Assembly (NCBI GenBank): GCA_019414465.1
Contig: DXLY01000017.1
Coordinates: 12,444 to 28,077, forward strand
Origin: Collinsella sp.
GTDB taxonomy: Bacteria > Actinomycetota > Coriobacteriia > Coriobacteriales > Coriobacteriaceae
Direction of reading: 5' to 3'
Length of the DNA: 15,634 bases
The notes under the pieces are model-generated. The model was given only the letters and a program-made list of their open reading frames with translations, was not told the origin of the DNA and made no database searches. Each line of letters begins with the position of its first letter. The stretch's first letter is position 1. Of the stretch, positions 1-6,953 are shown in pieces. A program made the translations under genes and the position numbers.

Positions 1-1217
1 TCTCCCACGATGCCGAGCTCTGCCTGTCCTTTGGCGCCAAGGTGCAGCTCAACGCTCGCGTTGATTCCATTGACGAGCTCAAGGCCCAGGGCTTTACCGA
101 CGTGGTCGTTGCCACCGGTGCCTGGATGCCCGGCTCTGCGGGCCTGGGCGAGGGCGCCGAGCTCGACGTGCTGGAGTTCCTCGAGGCCGCCAAGAAGGGC
201 GAGAAGCTCGAGCTGGGCGAGGACGTCGTGGTCATTGGCGCCGGTAACACCGCCATGGACGCGGCCCGCGTGGCCAAGCGTCTGGCCGGCGTGAAGAACG
301 TGCGCCTGGTGTATCGCCGCACCAAGAAGCAGATGCCCGCTGACGAGGAAGAGCTTGATCTTGCTCTTGCCGACGGCGTTGAGTTCTGCGAGCTGCTGGC
401 GCCCAAGGCGCTCAACGGTGCCGTGTTGACCTGCGACGTTATGGAGCTTGGCGAGCCGGATGCAAGCGGCCGTCGCAGCCCTGTCGCCACGGGCGAGACC
501 GTCGAGCTTTCCGCCACCACGGTGATCTGCGCCGTGGGCGAGGGCATCGATGCCAGCCTGTACGATGCCGCGGGCGTCGAGCACGACCATCGCGGCCGCC
601 TTGCCGCCACCTCCACCGGCGTCGAGGGCGTCTGGGCTGCGGGCGACTGCCGTCGCGGTCCTGCCACCGTGGTCGAGGCCATCGCCGATGCCGCCGAGGT
701 TGCCCGTGCCATCGCTGGCGTGGACTTTAACAAGTACACCGACTGCAACGAGCAGGCCGGTCGTGAGGACACCTGCTACGAGCGCAAGGGGTCGCTGTGC
801 CGTGACAAGCGCAACTGCACCAAGACCCGCTGCTTGGGCTGCGGCTCGGTGTGCGAGGTCTGCTGCGACGTGTGCCCCAACCGTGCCAACGTGGCAATTA
901 AGGTGCCGGGCCTCGCCAAGCATCAGGTCGTCCATGTTGACGGCATGTGCAACGAGTGCGGCAACTGCGCCGTGTTCTGCCCCTACCAGGAGGGTCGTCC
1001 CTACAAGGACAAGCTCACCCTGTTCTGGAGCGAGCAGGACATGGAGAACTCCGAGAACGAGGGCTTCTTGGCCGTGGACGAGGATCACTTTAAGGTCCGC
1101 GTCGCCGGCACGGTCCGCACCGTCTCGGTCGATGCCGTCAACACCGGTCTGCCCGAGGCCGTCCGCCTGACCATCAGGGCTGTGCGCGACAACTATTCGT
1201 ACCTTCTTAAGAAATAG
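1..1217 (+). CDS. ygfK: YgfK-like putative selenate reductase subunit, C-terminal part (5' end outside window)
   Basis: The open frame enters from the left edge (first full codon at 3) and gives 404 residues before the TAG at 1215-1217. The first part resembles the pyridine-nucleotide/flavin half of GltD-type oxidoreductases. A second dinucleotide-binding loop with GAGNTAMD lies at about 237-260, a RRTKKQMPADEEE stretch follows, and a late AAGDCRRG segment is typical of FAD closure. The C-terminus (about 770-1000) is cysteine-rich, with CLGCGSVCEVCCDVCPNRAN and CNECGNCAVFCPY, which should hold 4Fe-4S clusters. This layout matches YgfK, a protein of roughly 1000 residues encoded beside selenium-dependent molybdenum hydroxylases. 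A role in passing electrons between NAD(P)H and the XDH-like enzyme is inference; the selenate reductase name comes from the family and is not demonstrated by the sequence. The downstream ferredoxin gene starts 11 bp after the stop, so the two are probably co-transcribed. Confidence 0.85.
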   Translation, partial: SHDAELCLSFGAKVQLNARVDSIDELKAQGFTDVVVATGAWMPGSAGLGEGAELDVLEFLEAAKKGEKLELGEDVVVIGAGNTAMDAARVAKRLAGVKNVRLVYRRTKKQMPADEEELDLALADGVEFCELLAPKALNGAVLTCDVMELGEPDASGRRSPVATGETVELSATTVICAVGEGIDASLYDAAGVEHDHRGRLAATSTGVEGVWAAGDCRRGPATVVEAIADAAEVARAIAGVDFNKYTDCNEQAGREDTCYERKGSLCRDKRNCTKTRCLGCGSVCEVCCDVCPNRANVAIKVPGLAKHQVVHVDGMCNECGNCAVFCPYQEGRPYKDKLTLFWSEQDMENSENEGFLAVDEDHFKVRVAGTVRTVSVDAVNTGLPEAVRLTIRAVRDNYSYLLKK

Positions 1218-1228
1218 GCGAGTCTCTT

Positions 1229-1708
1229 ATGGCCAAATCCATTCAACATAACGTGGCCTACGTTGCCTGCGGAAGCGGTTGCGCCTCCGCGGGCGGCGAC
1301 GCCCGCTGCAGCGAAGGCTGCATTGGCTGCGGCGCCTGCGTCACGGCCTGCCCCCACGGTGCCATTGCGCTGGTCGATGGCATCGCCCGCGTGGATCGCT
1401 CCAAGTGCACGGGCTGCGGCCTGTGCGGCATGGCGTGCCCGCAGCGCGTGATTGCCTTCGTTCCCGGCTACCAGAACATTCTGGTGCGCTGTAACAACAC
1501 CGACAAGGGCGCCATTGCGCGCAAGATCTGCGACACGAGCTGCATCGGTTGCGGCATGTGCGCTAAAAAGTGCCCTGCCGGCGCTATCCGCATCGAGGAC
1601 AACTGCGCCCATATCGACGGCGCGGACTGCCTGTCGTGCGGCATGTGCGCCGTCGTCTGCCCGCATGGCGCCATCCACGACCGCACCGGCATCGCCGCCG
1701 GCGTGTAG
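1229..1708 (+). CDS. Four-cluster 4Fe-4S ferredoxin-type electron carrier
   Basis: This 159-residue soluble protein carries four complete CxxCxxCxxxCP motifs: Cys31-34-37-41, Cys60-63-66-70, Cys105-108-111-115 and Cys134-137-140-144. They form two bacterial-ferredoxin modules joined by a roughly 35-residue linker, so up to four 4Fe-4S clusters are expected. Extra cysteines at 14, 18 and 27 precede the first module and could bind metal or form another redox site. No signal peptide or membrane segment is visible. The gene sits 11 bp after ygfK and 12 bp before the XDH-like gene, which implies that it shuttles electrons between those two. The second module resembles the RnfB/polyferredoxin type, but no Rnf genes are nearby. 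The ATG at 1229 is the only sensible start; its ribosome-binding site is weak, consistent with translational coupling. Confidence 0.9.
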   Translation: MAKSIQHNVAYVACGSGCASAGGDARCSEGCIGCGACVTACPHGAIALVDGIARVDRSKCTGCGLCGMACPQRVIAFVPGYQNILVRCNNTDKGAIARKICDTSCIGCGMCAKKCPAGAIRIEDNCAHIDGADCLSCGMCAVVCPHGAIHDRTGIAAGV

Positions 1709-1720
1709 AAGGGAATCACC

Positions 1721-4498
1721 ATGGCACAGGAATTCACTTTTACCGTTAACGGCGTCGAGCGCACGACGACTCAGAACAAGCCGCTGCTCCGCTACTTGCG
1801 CGACGACCTGCACATCCATTCCGCTAAGGACGGCTGCTCCGAGGGCGCCTGCGGTACCTGCACCATCCATGTAGACGGCGCGGCCGTCAAGGCATGCGTA
1901 CTGACCACCGCTCTTGCCGCCGGCCGCAACATCGTGACCGTCGAGGGCCTGCCCCAGGACGTGCGCGAGGCCTTTGTGTACGCCTTTGGCGCCGTGGGTG
2001 CCGTGCAGTGCGGTTTTTGCATCCCCGGCATGGTCATGGCGGGTGCGGCGCTCATCGCCGAGGACCCCGAGCCCACCGAGGAGCAGATCAAGTACGCCAT
2101 CCGCGGCAACATCTGCCGTTGCACCGGCTACAAGAAGATCATCGAGGGCATTTCACTGGCCGCTGCGGTGCTCCGCGGCGAAAAGCAGATCGACGAGGAT
2201 CTGGAGCGCGGCGACAACTACGGCGTAGGCAAGCGCGCCTTCCGTATCGACGTGCGCAAGAAGGTGCTCGGCGAGGGCAAGTACCCCGACGACATCGACG
2301 AGATCGACCAGACGGGCCTGACCTATGCCAGCGCCGTGCGCTCCAAGTACCCGCGCGCCCGTGTGCTCTCCATCGATACCTCCAAGGCCGAGGCCCTGCC
2401 CGGTGTGGTGGGTATCCTGCGCGCCGAGGACGTGCCGGTCAACCAGGTCGGCCACCTTATCCAGGACTGGGACGTCATGATCGCGGCGGGCGATATCACC
2501 CGCTGCGTGGGCGATGCCATTGTGCTGGTGGTTGCCGAGGACGAGGCGACGCTCGAGAAGGCCAAGAAGCTCGTAAAGATTGATTACGAGCCGCTGGAGC
2601 CCGTGCGTAACATTGTCGAGGCCAGGGCTGCTGACGCCCCGCGCCTGCACGACAGCTTCTTTGCCTTCGGCAACACGGTGGAGCTCAAGGACAACGTGTG
2701 TCAGAGCCGCCACGTGACGCGCGGCGACGCCGCCAAGGCGCTGGCCGAAAGCGCGTTCACCGTGACGCAGCGCTTTACCACGCCCTTTACCGAGCATGCC
2801 TTCTTGGAGCCCGAGTGCGCCGTTGCCTTCCCGTACAAGAACGGCGTCAAGGTGCAGTCGACCGACCAGGGTGCCTACGACACGCGCAAAGAGTGTGCCC
2901 ACATGTTTGGCTGGGATAGCGAGCCCGAGCGCGTGGTCGTCGAGACCATGCTCGTGGGCGGCGGCTTTGGCGGTAAGGAGGACGTTTCGGTCCAGCACCT
3001 GGCCGCGCTCGCCGCATATAAGCTCCAGCGTCCTGTGAAGTGCAAGCTCACGCGTGCCGAGTCGCTTGCGTTCCATCCCAAGCGCCATGCCATGGACGGC
3101 ACCTTTACGCTGGGCTGCGACGCCGAGGGCAACTTTACCGGCCTGGATTGCGAGATCAATTTTGATACCGGCGCCTACGCGTCGCTGTGCGGTCCGGTGC
3201 TCGAGCGCGCCTGCACGCACGCCGTCGGCCCCTACAAGTACCAGAACACCGACATTCGCGGCTTTGGCTACTACACCAACAACCCGCCCGCCGGCGCGTA
3301 CCGCGGCTTTGGCGTTTGCCAGTCCGAGTTTGCACTCGAGAGCCTGATCGACTTGCTGGCAGAGAAGGTCGGCCTGGATCCGTGGGAGATTCGTTACCGA
3401 AACGCTATCGAGCCGGGTGAGGTTTTGCCCAACGGCCAGATCGCCGATTGCTCCACGGCGCTTAAGGAGACGCTGCTCGAGGTCAAGGACGCCTACTATG
3501 CGCATCCCGGACATGCCGGTATCGCCTGCGCCATGAAGAACGCCGGCGTGGGCGTGGGCCTGCCCGATGCCGGCCGCTGCAAGATTCGCGTCGAGGATGG
3601 CCGCGCCGTGGTCTACGCCGCCACGTCCGACATCGGCCAGGGCTGCAACACGGTCTTTTTGCAGGACGTTGCCGAGGCCTGCGGTCTGCCGCTGAGCCGC
3701 ATCGCCAACGGCGAGTGCTCCACCGAGAATGCTCCCGACTCCGGCACCACGTCTGGTTCGCGTCAGACGGTCGTGACCGGCGAGGCCGTGCGCGGTGCCG
3801 CCTTCCTGCTGCGCGATGCCATGCTTGACATCGAGGCCGGCAAGCCCGCACCCGATACTCCCGTGAGCGCGCATGGCGACGGCGTCAAGATCGAGTACGA
3901 CGACGGTCGCGCCTATCAGTTGCGCACGCAGGAGCTCGTCGCCGGCCAGGGCATGCATCCTCAGGATCCCGCGACCGCCATCAAGGCGCTCGAGGGCTGC
4001 GAGTTTGGCTACGTGTACCTGGAGCCGACCGACAAGCTGGGCGCTGACGTTCCCAACCCCAAGAGCCACATCTGCTACGGCTTTGCCACACATGTGGTCA
4101 TTCTGGATGATGACGGCCGCGTGAGCGAGGTCTATGCCGCGCACGATTCCGGCAAGGTGGTCAATCCCATCTCCATCCAGGGTCAGATTGAAGGCGGCGT
4201 GCTCATGGGTATGGGCTATGCGCTTACCGAGGACTGGCCGCTCAAGGACTGCGTACCCCAGGCAAGGTACGGTACGCTCGGGCTGTTCCGTGCGCCCGAG
4301 ATTCCGGATATCCACGCCATTTACGTGGAGAAGGACGAGCTGTTGCCCGTGGCATACGGCGGCAAGGGCATCGGCGAGATCGCAACGATCCCCACGGCGC
4401 CCGCCGTGCAGAACGCCTATCGCGCATTTGACGGCAAGCTGCGTCCGGATCTGCCCATGGTGGATACGCCCTACAGCCGCGCCCGTCACCGCGGGTAG
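1721..4498 (+). CDS. xdhD: XdhD-like selenium-dependent xanthine dehydrogenase (2Fe-2S plus molybdopterin fusion)
   Basis: The 925-residue product fuses two XDH modules. Residues 1-155 form the double 2Fe-2S domain: Cys39, 44, 47 and 59 bind the plant-type cluster and Cys97, 100, 132 and 134 the second. Residues from about 165 to the end form the molybdopterin-binding subunit, with GGGFGGKED near 411, GAYRGFG near 525, GQGCNT further on, and a GKGIGEIA segment whose Glu886 corresponds to the catalytic glutamate of xanthine oxidase. This arrangement and length match E. coli XdhD (956 aa) and the selenium-dependent xanthine dehydrogenase family, which hydroxylates purines at a Mo centre with labile, non-cysteine selenium. 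The exact substrate and selenium dependence are inferred from family and neighbours. The FAD subunit is absent from this protein. An AAGGGA ribosome-binding site (about 1709-1714) supports ATG 1721. A terminator follows, so this is the last gene of the operon. Confidence 0.88.
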   Translation: MAQEFTFTVNGVERTTTQNKPLLRYLRDDLHIHSAKDGCSEGACGTCTIHVDGAAVKACVLTTALAAGRNIVTVEGLPQDVREAFVYAFGAVGAVQCGFCIPGMVMAGAALIAEDPEPTEEQIKYAIRGNICRCTGYKKIIEGISLAAAVLRGEKQIDEDLERGDNYGVGKRAFRIDVRKKVLGEGKYPDDIDEIDQTGLTYASAVRSKYPRARVLSIDTSKAEALPGVVGILRAEDVPVNQVGHLIQDWDVMIAAGDITRCVGDAIVLVVAEDEATLEKAKKLVKIDYEPLEPVRNIVEARAADAPRLHDSFFAFGNTVELKDNVCQSRHVTRGDAAKALAESAFTVTQRFTTPFTEHAFLEPECAVAFPYKNGVKVQSTDQGAYDTRKECAHMFGWDSEPERVVVETMLVGGGFGGKEDVSVQHLAALAAYKLQRPVKCKLTRAESLAFHPKRHAMDGTFTLGCDAEGNFTGLDCEINFDTGAYASLCGPVLERACTHAVGPYKYQNTDIRGFGYYTNNPPAGAYRGFGVCQSEFALESLIDLLAEKVGLDPWEIRYRNAIEPGEVLPNGQIADCSTALKETLLEVKDAYYAHPGHAGIACAMKNAGVGVGLPDAGRCKIRVEDGRAVVYAATSDIGQGCNTVFLQDVAEACGLPLSRIANGECSTENAPDSGTTSGSRQTVVTGEAVRGAAFLLRDAMLDIEAGKPAPDTPVSAHGDGVKIEYDDGRAYQLRTQELVAGQGMHPQDPATAIKALEGCEFGYVYLEPTDKLGADVPNPKSHICYGFATHVVILDDDGRVSEVYAAHDSGKVVNPISIQGQIEGGVLMGMGYALTEDWPLKDCVPQARYGTLGLFRAPEIPDIHAIYVEKDELLPVAYGGKGIGEIATIPTAPAVQNAYRAFDGKLRPDLPMVDTPYSRARHRG

Positions 4499-4567
4499 GG
4501 TAGAACGCGGACGCCCATTGCTGATGGGCTGTTCGCGCACAACACCAACTGTATATGCTGCACCTTT

Positions 4568-4603
4568 GGCCCCGGCTCCATCGCGAGCCGGGGCCTTTTG
4601 TTT
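4568..4603 (+). terminator. Rho-independent terminator of the ygfK-ferredoxin-xdhD operon
   Basis: A perfect 11-bp stem (4568-4578 with 4585-4595, GGCCCCGGCTC and its complement) encloses a six-base loop and is followed by TTTTGTTT at 4596-4603. It lies 70 bp after the xdhD stop. Its 3' flank runs directly into the first palindromic repeat unit, and the same flank recurs at 6745-6770. Confidence 0.92.
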
Positions 4604-4608
4604 GGAGC

Positions 4609-5122
4609 GGAAACTGTGTTCCGGATTCAAGCCTCAGAATGGGACGCGCTTTCCTTTTGAGCCTCTAGCGGAAAGCGCATCCCGGAATTTGGCTCCAGAG
4701 TGGGATGCACTTTCCGGTTGGAGCTTCAAACGGAAAGTGCATCCCGGAATCCGCGCCTGGAATGGGACGCACTTTCCGGAACAGCTCTCAACCGGAAACT
4801 GCGTCCCAGAATTTCGCTTCAGAGTGGGATGCCGTTTCCGGCTGAACCCTCTGGCGGAAAGTTCATCCCAGAATAGACGCTCGGAGTGGGACACAGTTTC
4901 CGGATGGAACCTCAGCGGAAATTGCGTCCCAGTTTGAGCGTCTATTCCGGGATGCAGTTTCCGCTGGGCGCTTCAGCCGGAAAGCGTGTCCCGTTCTGGG
5001 CCTTGATTCCGGGACACGGTTTCCGCTAGGTATGCCATATGGAAGGCGCATCCCATTCTGAGCACTCAATCTGAGATATGGTTTCCGCGGTGCCGCCAAC
5101 TGGAAAGTGTGCCCCAGTTTGA
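4609..5122. repeat. Tandem array of about nine 61-62 bp palindromic units (array 1)
   Basis: Units start at 4609, 4670, 4732, 4794, 4856, 4917, 4979, 5041 and 5102 (the last incomplete). Each has a 14-bp arm close to GGAAAnYGCRTCCC, an 18-bp asymmetric centre, and the complementary arm GGGAYGCRCTTTCC. A 14-16 bp spacer separates units. Centres of units 1-5 read GGAATTnGnCTCAGAGT-like; those of units 6-8 read as the reverse complement, so orientation flips between 4870 and 4947. Neighbouring arms also pair across the spacer: 4702-4716 with 4731-4745 is a perfect 15-bp stem. The period is not a multiple of three and no shared peptide results, so the array is not coding. It fills the gap between the xdhD terminator and the convergent minus-strand gene, leaving only about 30 unremarkable bases before 5152. 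Confidence 0.93.
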
Positions 5123-5151
5123 TGGGCAGGCGGGCATAAGCTCAACAGCTC

Positions 5152-6150
5152 CTACAGGTCCACCTCGTTGAGCCATGTCGGCAGCGCGGTCTGCCGGATG
5201 CCTGCCGTCTGCAGCTTTTTGGCGAGCACTCCTGCCGAGCGGACCTCGCTGATGGTAAAGCGCAGCAGAGGGTGACCGTAGAGCGATAGATGCGCCTCGC
5301 GCTGTCGTTCGGCAACGAGCGCCTCGGCGGTGGTGCGTCCGGCCAGCATAGTCTGGTCGGTATATTTGATGAGCCCGTCGAGCTCGCCCAGCGTGAGTTC
5401 CCGCGCCTGGCGCTCCCAGGCAAAGTCCGTTCGTATGGGCTTGGCCGAATCGAAGGGGTCCGTCAGCTCGTATTGAAGCCAGTCGGGCGCAAAGCCCGTC
5501 TCGATCATGATGGCTCGGGCGACCGATTCCCCGCCGCTCTCGGCGCGGGCGTCGGCATATCGAAGCGTTGTGAGGGCGGTGCGAATCGCGCGACCATTGC
5601 GGGCAGTCGCTCGTTGCTCAACGGCCTCCGTCAGCTGTTCCGGCGCAAGGCCGAGCTTTGAGATCGCCGAATCGGCAATGGGCATGCCGTCGGCAAAACC
5701 AGTTTGCAGCAGGCAATCTGTGGCCGTTTGGATGGGCGGCGTTACCGATATGCCGGCTCTGCGTATTGCTCCGGCCGGCTCAATCTGGTGCCGCTGAATA
5801 TGTGCGCCCGGACGAGCCGACGGCTTTGTCGAGCTGCAAACATGCACGACGTTCAGGTGTCGCCACGAGATCTCGAGCCCCAGCAGGCAAGCTGCCGAAA
5901 ACGAGCAGAACGTCCAATCGGGATGGATGATCGCAAGGGCGCGGATAATCTCGCAATGGCGTTGCGCTCGGTTGAGTTCATCCCAGCGCGTTTTTCGCGC
6001 GAACAGTCCCGGCATGGGGGAGACAACCATGTCGCCGATGCGCCGAAGGAGCGCTTTTCGGATCGCCGTGCTCGGGGGAATCAGACAGCGCCCCTCTTGT
6101 TCGGCTTGAGTGAGCAGTTGGTCGATGATTTGGTCGTTGCAATGCGCCAT
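5152..6150 (-). CDS. AbiEi/DUF559-like protein with PD-(D/E)XK-type C-terminal domain
   Basis: This is a 332-residue soluble protein. The N-terminal 150 residues resemble the actinobacterial proteins annotated as AbiEi-type antitoxin or transcriptional-regulator-like (PGLFARKTRWDELNRAQR, then a hydrophobic WTFCSFSAACLLGLE stretch). The C-terminal part (about 205-300) looks like the DUF559/Vsr-type nuclease fold. Candidate metal-site residues are Glu208 in GGESVAR, Asp242 in TDFAWE, and Glu256/Asp258/Lys262 in ELDGLIKY. A DNA-cleaving or DNA-binding role is inference. No partner toxin gene is adjacent, so classification as one half of a toxin-antitoxin pair is not supported by context. The start is well fixed: an AAGGAGG ribosome-binding site (6160-6167, complement) lies nine bases before the ATG. 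Palindromic arrays flank the gene on both sides. A confident promoter was not found, but 11-bp-spaced direct repeats lie 60-90 bp upstream. Confidence 0.8.
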   Translation of the reverse strand: MAHCNDQIIDQLLTQAEQEGRCLIPPSTAIRKALLRRIGDMVVSPMPGLFARKTRWDELNRAQRHCEIIRALAIIHPDWTFCSFSAACLLGLEISWRHLNVVHVCSSTKPSARPGAHIQRHQIEPAGAIRRAGISVTPPIQTATDCLLQTGFADGMPIADSAISKLGLAPEQLTEAVEQRATARNGRAIRTALTTLRYADARAESGGESVARAIMIETGFAPDWLQYELTDPFDSAKPIRTDFAWERQARELTLGELDGLIKYTDQTMLAGRTTAEALVAERQREAHLSLYGHPLLRFTISEVRSAGVLAKKLQTAGIRQTALPTWLNEVDL

Positions 6151-6208
6151 GGGCTACCGCCTCCTTTTTGGGGTTGCAAAAACGTATCAGCCGGAACTTG
6201 CCGCTCAA

Positions 6209-6240
6209 CTGACCAAAAGCTGACCAAAATCTAACCATGC
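6209..6240 (-). promoter_or_regulatory. Direct repeats at 11-bp period upstream of the AbiEi-like gene
   Basis: The ten-base word CTGACCAAAA occurs perfectly at 6209-6218 and 6220-6229. A degenerate third copy (CTAACCATGC) lies at 6231-6240, so all three start exactly 11 bp apart. The phase of one helical turn and the location 59-90 bp before the ATG suggest binding sites for a regulator on one DNA face. The regulator is unknown. Confidence 0.45.
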
Positions 6241-6319
6241 AGGTAGATGACCTGCTTTTGGCGACATATTTCTTGTTTGAATCGGTGGGCGGTAATTGGC
6301 GACCGTGAACGGTAACTGG
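6239..6319. repeat. Small inverted and direct repeats in the AT-richer intergenic stretch 6151-6448
   Basis: GCAGGT (6239-6244) pairs with ACCTGC (6250-6255) over a five-base loop. GGTAAtTGG (6291-6299) and GGTAAcTGG (6311-6319) are direct repeats 20 bp apart, with the dyad ACCGT-GA-ACGGT between them. The rest of 6320-6448 is AT-rich compared with its surroundings and contains no gene that I can support. These elements could be control sites for the divergent upstream side of the minus-strand gene. Confidence 0.35.
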
Positions 6320-6448
6320 ATATGAAGTCTTGGTAAGTTTCGGGACGTGTACTTTTTGAAAAAGAGCATTCTATCTGCTGTTTTGTGTTTCTGGATCGCA
6401 TATTTGAAGGCATGTGATAAGGGCGGCGGACTGTCGCCTTGTATCTGC

Positions 6449-6700
6449 GGAAACTGTGACCCGGAATTGCCACTCGGAATGGGACGCGCTTTCCGGACAG
6501 CCCTCAACCGGAAACCGCATCCCAGATTTCGGCTCCAAACCGGGATGCGCTTTCCCGGCGGCGTTTCTGGCGGAAATTGCGCCCCGGAATGAGCGCTCAG
6601 AGTGGGACATGCTTTCCTAACGAGGCCGCATGCGGAAACTACGTCCCGGATTCGATGCTCAGGACGGGATGCCGTTTCCGATAGAGGCATGGGGTGGAAA
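6449..6700. repeat. Second tandem array of palindromic units, all one orientation (array 2)
   Basis: Units of the same family as array 1 start at 6449, 6510, 6572, 6633 and 6696 (the last is only a left arm). Spacing is 61-63 bp. Four complete units keep the GGAAA...CCC arm, an 18-bp centre ending CTCnGAnT, and a GGGA...TTTCC arm. All four centres are in the forward orientation, unlike array 1. A further decayed arm is recognisable at about 6767-6785. Confidence 0.9.
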
Positions 6701-6762
6701 GTCTCCCATTTCTAATGTTCAAGAAATGGGAGGCAGCTCATCGCGAGCTGGGCCTTTTGTTT
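6701..6762 (+). terminator. Tandem hairpins with T-tract at the end of array 2
   Basis: CTCCCATTTCT (6703-6713) pairs perfectly over 11 bp with 6722-6732 across an eight-base loop. A second hairpin, CAGCTC (6734-6739) with GAGCTG (6745-6750), follows directly, then GGCC and TTTTGTTT (6755-6762). The second hairpin with its flank closely resembles the right part of the terminator at 4568. It is terminator-like for plus-strand transcription, although no clear plus-strand gene precedes it. Confidence 0.6.
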
Positions 6763-6838
6763 GGAGCGGAGGCAGCATCCCGGAATTCGGGCAATCCGGT
6801 GGTCAGGGGTTGAGCGAGCGTCGCGCTAAGGATGCCAA

Positions 6839-6953
6839 GCGTAAAACCTTCAATGAACATAGCGTAAAAACTACATCCGCAACGGCGTAAAAACTACATT
6901 GGAAGTAGCGTAAAATCCGCATTGAGAATGGCGTAATTTCGTATATCGCATGA
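6839..6953. repeat. Five tandem repeats with exact 23-bp period (iteron-like)
   Basis: Copies begin at 6839, 6862, 6885, 6908 and 6931, each starting GCGTAA. The first four begin GCGTAAAA and continue as variants of nCTnCAT. Copies 2 and 3 share GCGTAAAAACTACAT exactly; copy 5 is the most diverged. A constant 23-bp period over five copies is the pattern of protein-binding iterons or operator clusters. The last copy ends at the TGA that precedes the open remnant of the DUF4143 gene. The bases between 6785 and 6838 show nothing recognisable. Confidence 0.85.

Noticed and set aside
1193..1870. Minus-strand open frame of 225 codons, alanine-rich
   Set aside because: It overlaps the ferredoxin gene, whose sixteen motif cysteines prove the plus-strand frame.
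1721..4498. Selenocysteine codon in the XDH-like gene
   Set aside because: The frame has no internal TGA; selenium in this family is a labile cofactor ligand rather than selenocysteine.
2153..4630. Long open frame of 825 codons on the minus strand
   Set aside because: It lies opposite xdhD, whose plus-strand product has all XDH motifs. It is an antisense artefact of GC-rich codon usage.
4634..5099. Small proteins encoded in the palindromic array
   Set aside because: The 61-62 bp period breaks any peptide repeat, and no ribosome-binding site or family resemblance is visible.
4609..5122. CRISPR array
   Set aside because: Arms, centres and spacers are all related between units, with two palindromic arms per period. 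There are no unique spacers, no constant direct repeat and no cas genes.
6347..6592. Short frame starting MYFLKKSILSAVLCFWIAYL, resembling a signal peptide or small toxin
   Set aside because: It starts at a GTG without ribosome-binding site and runs straight into array 2, so the hydrophobic start is probably chance in an AT-rich stretch.
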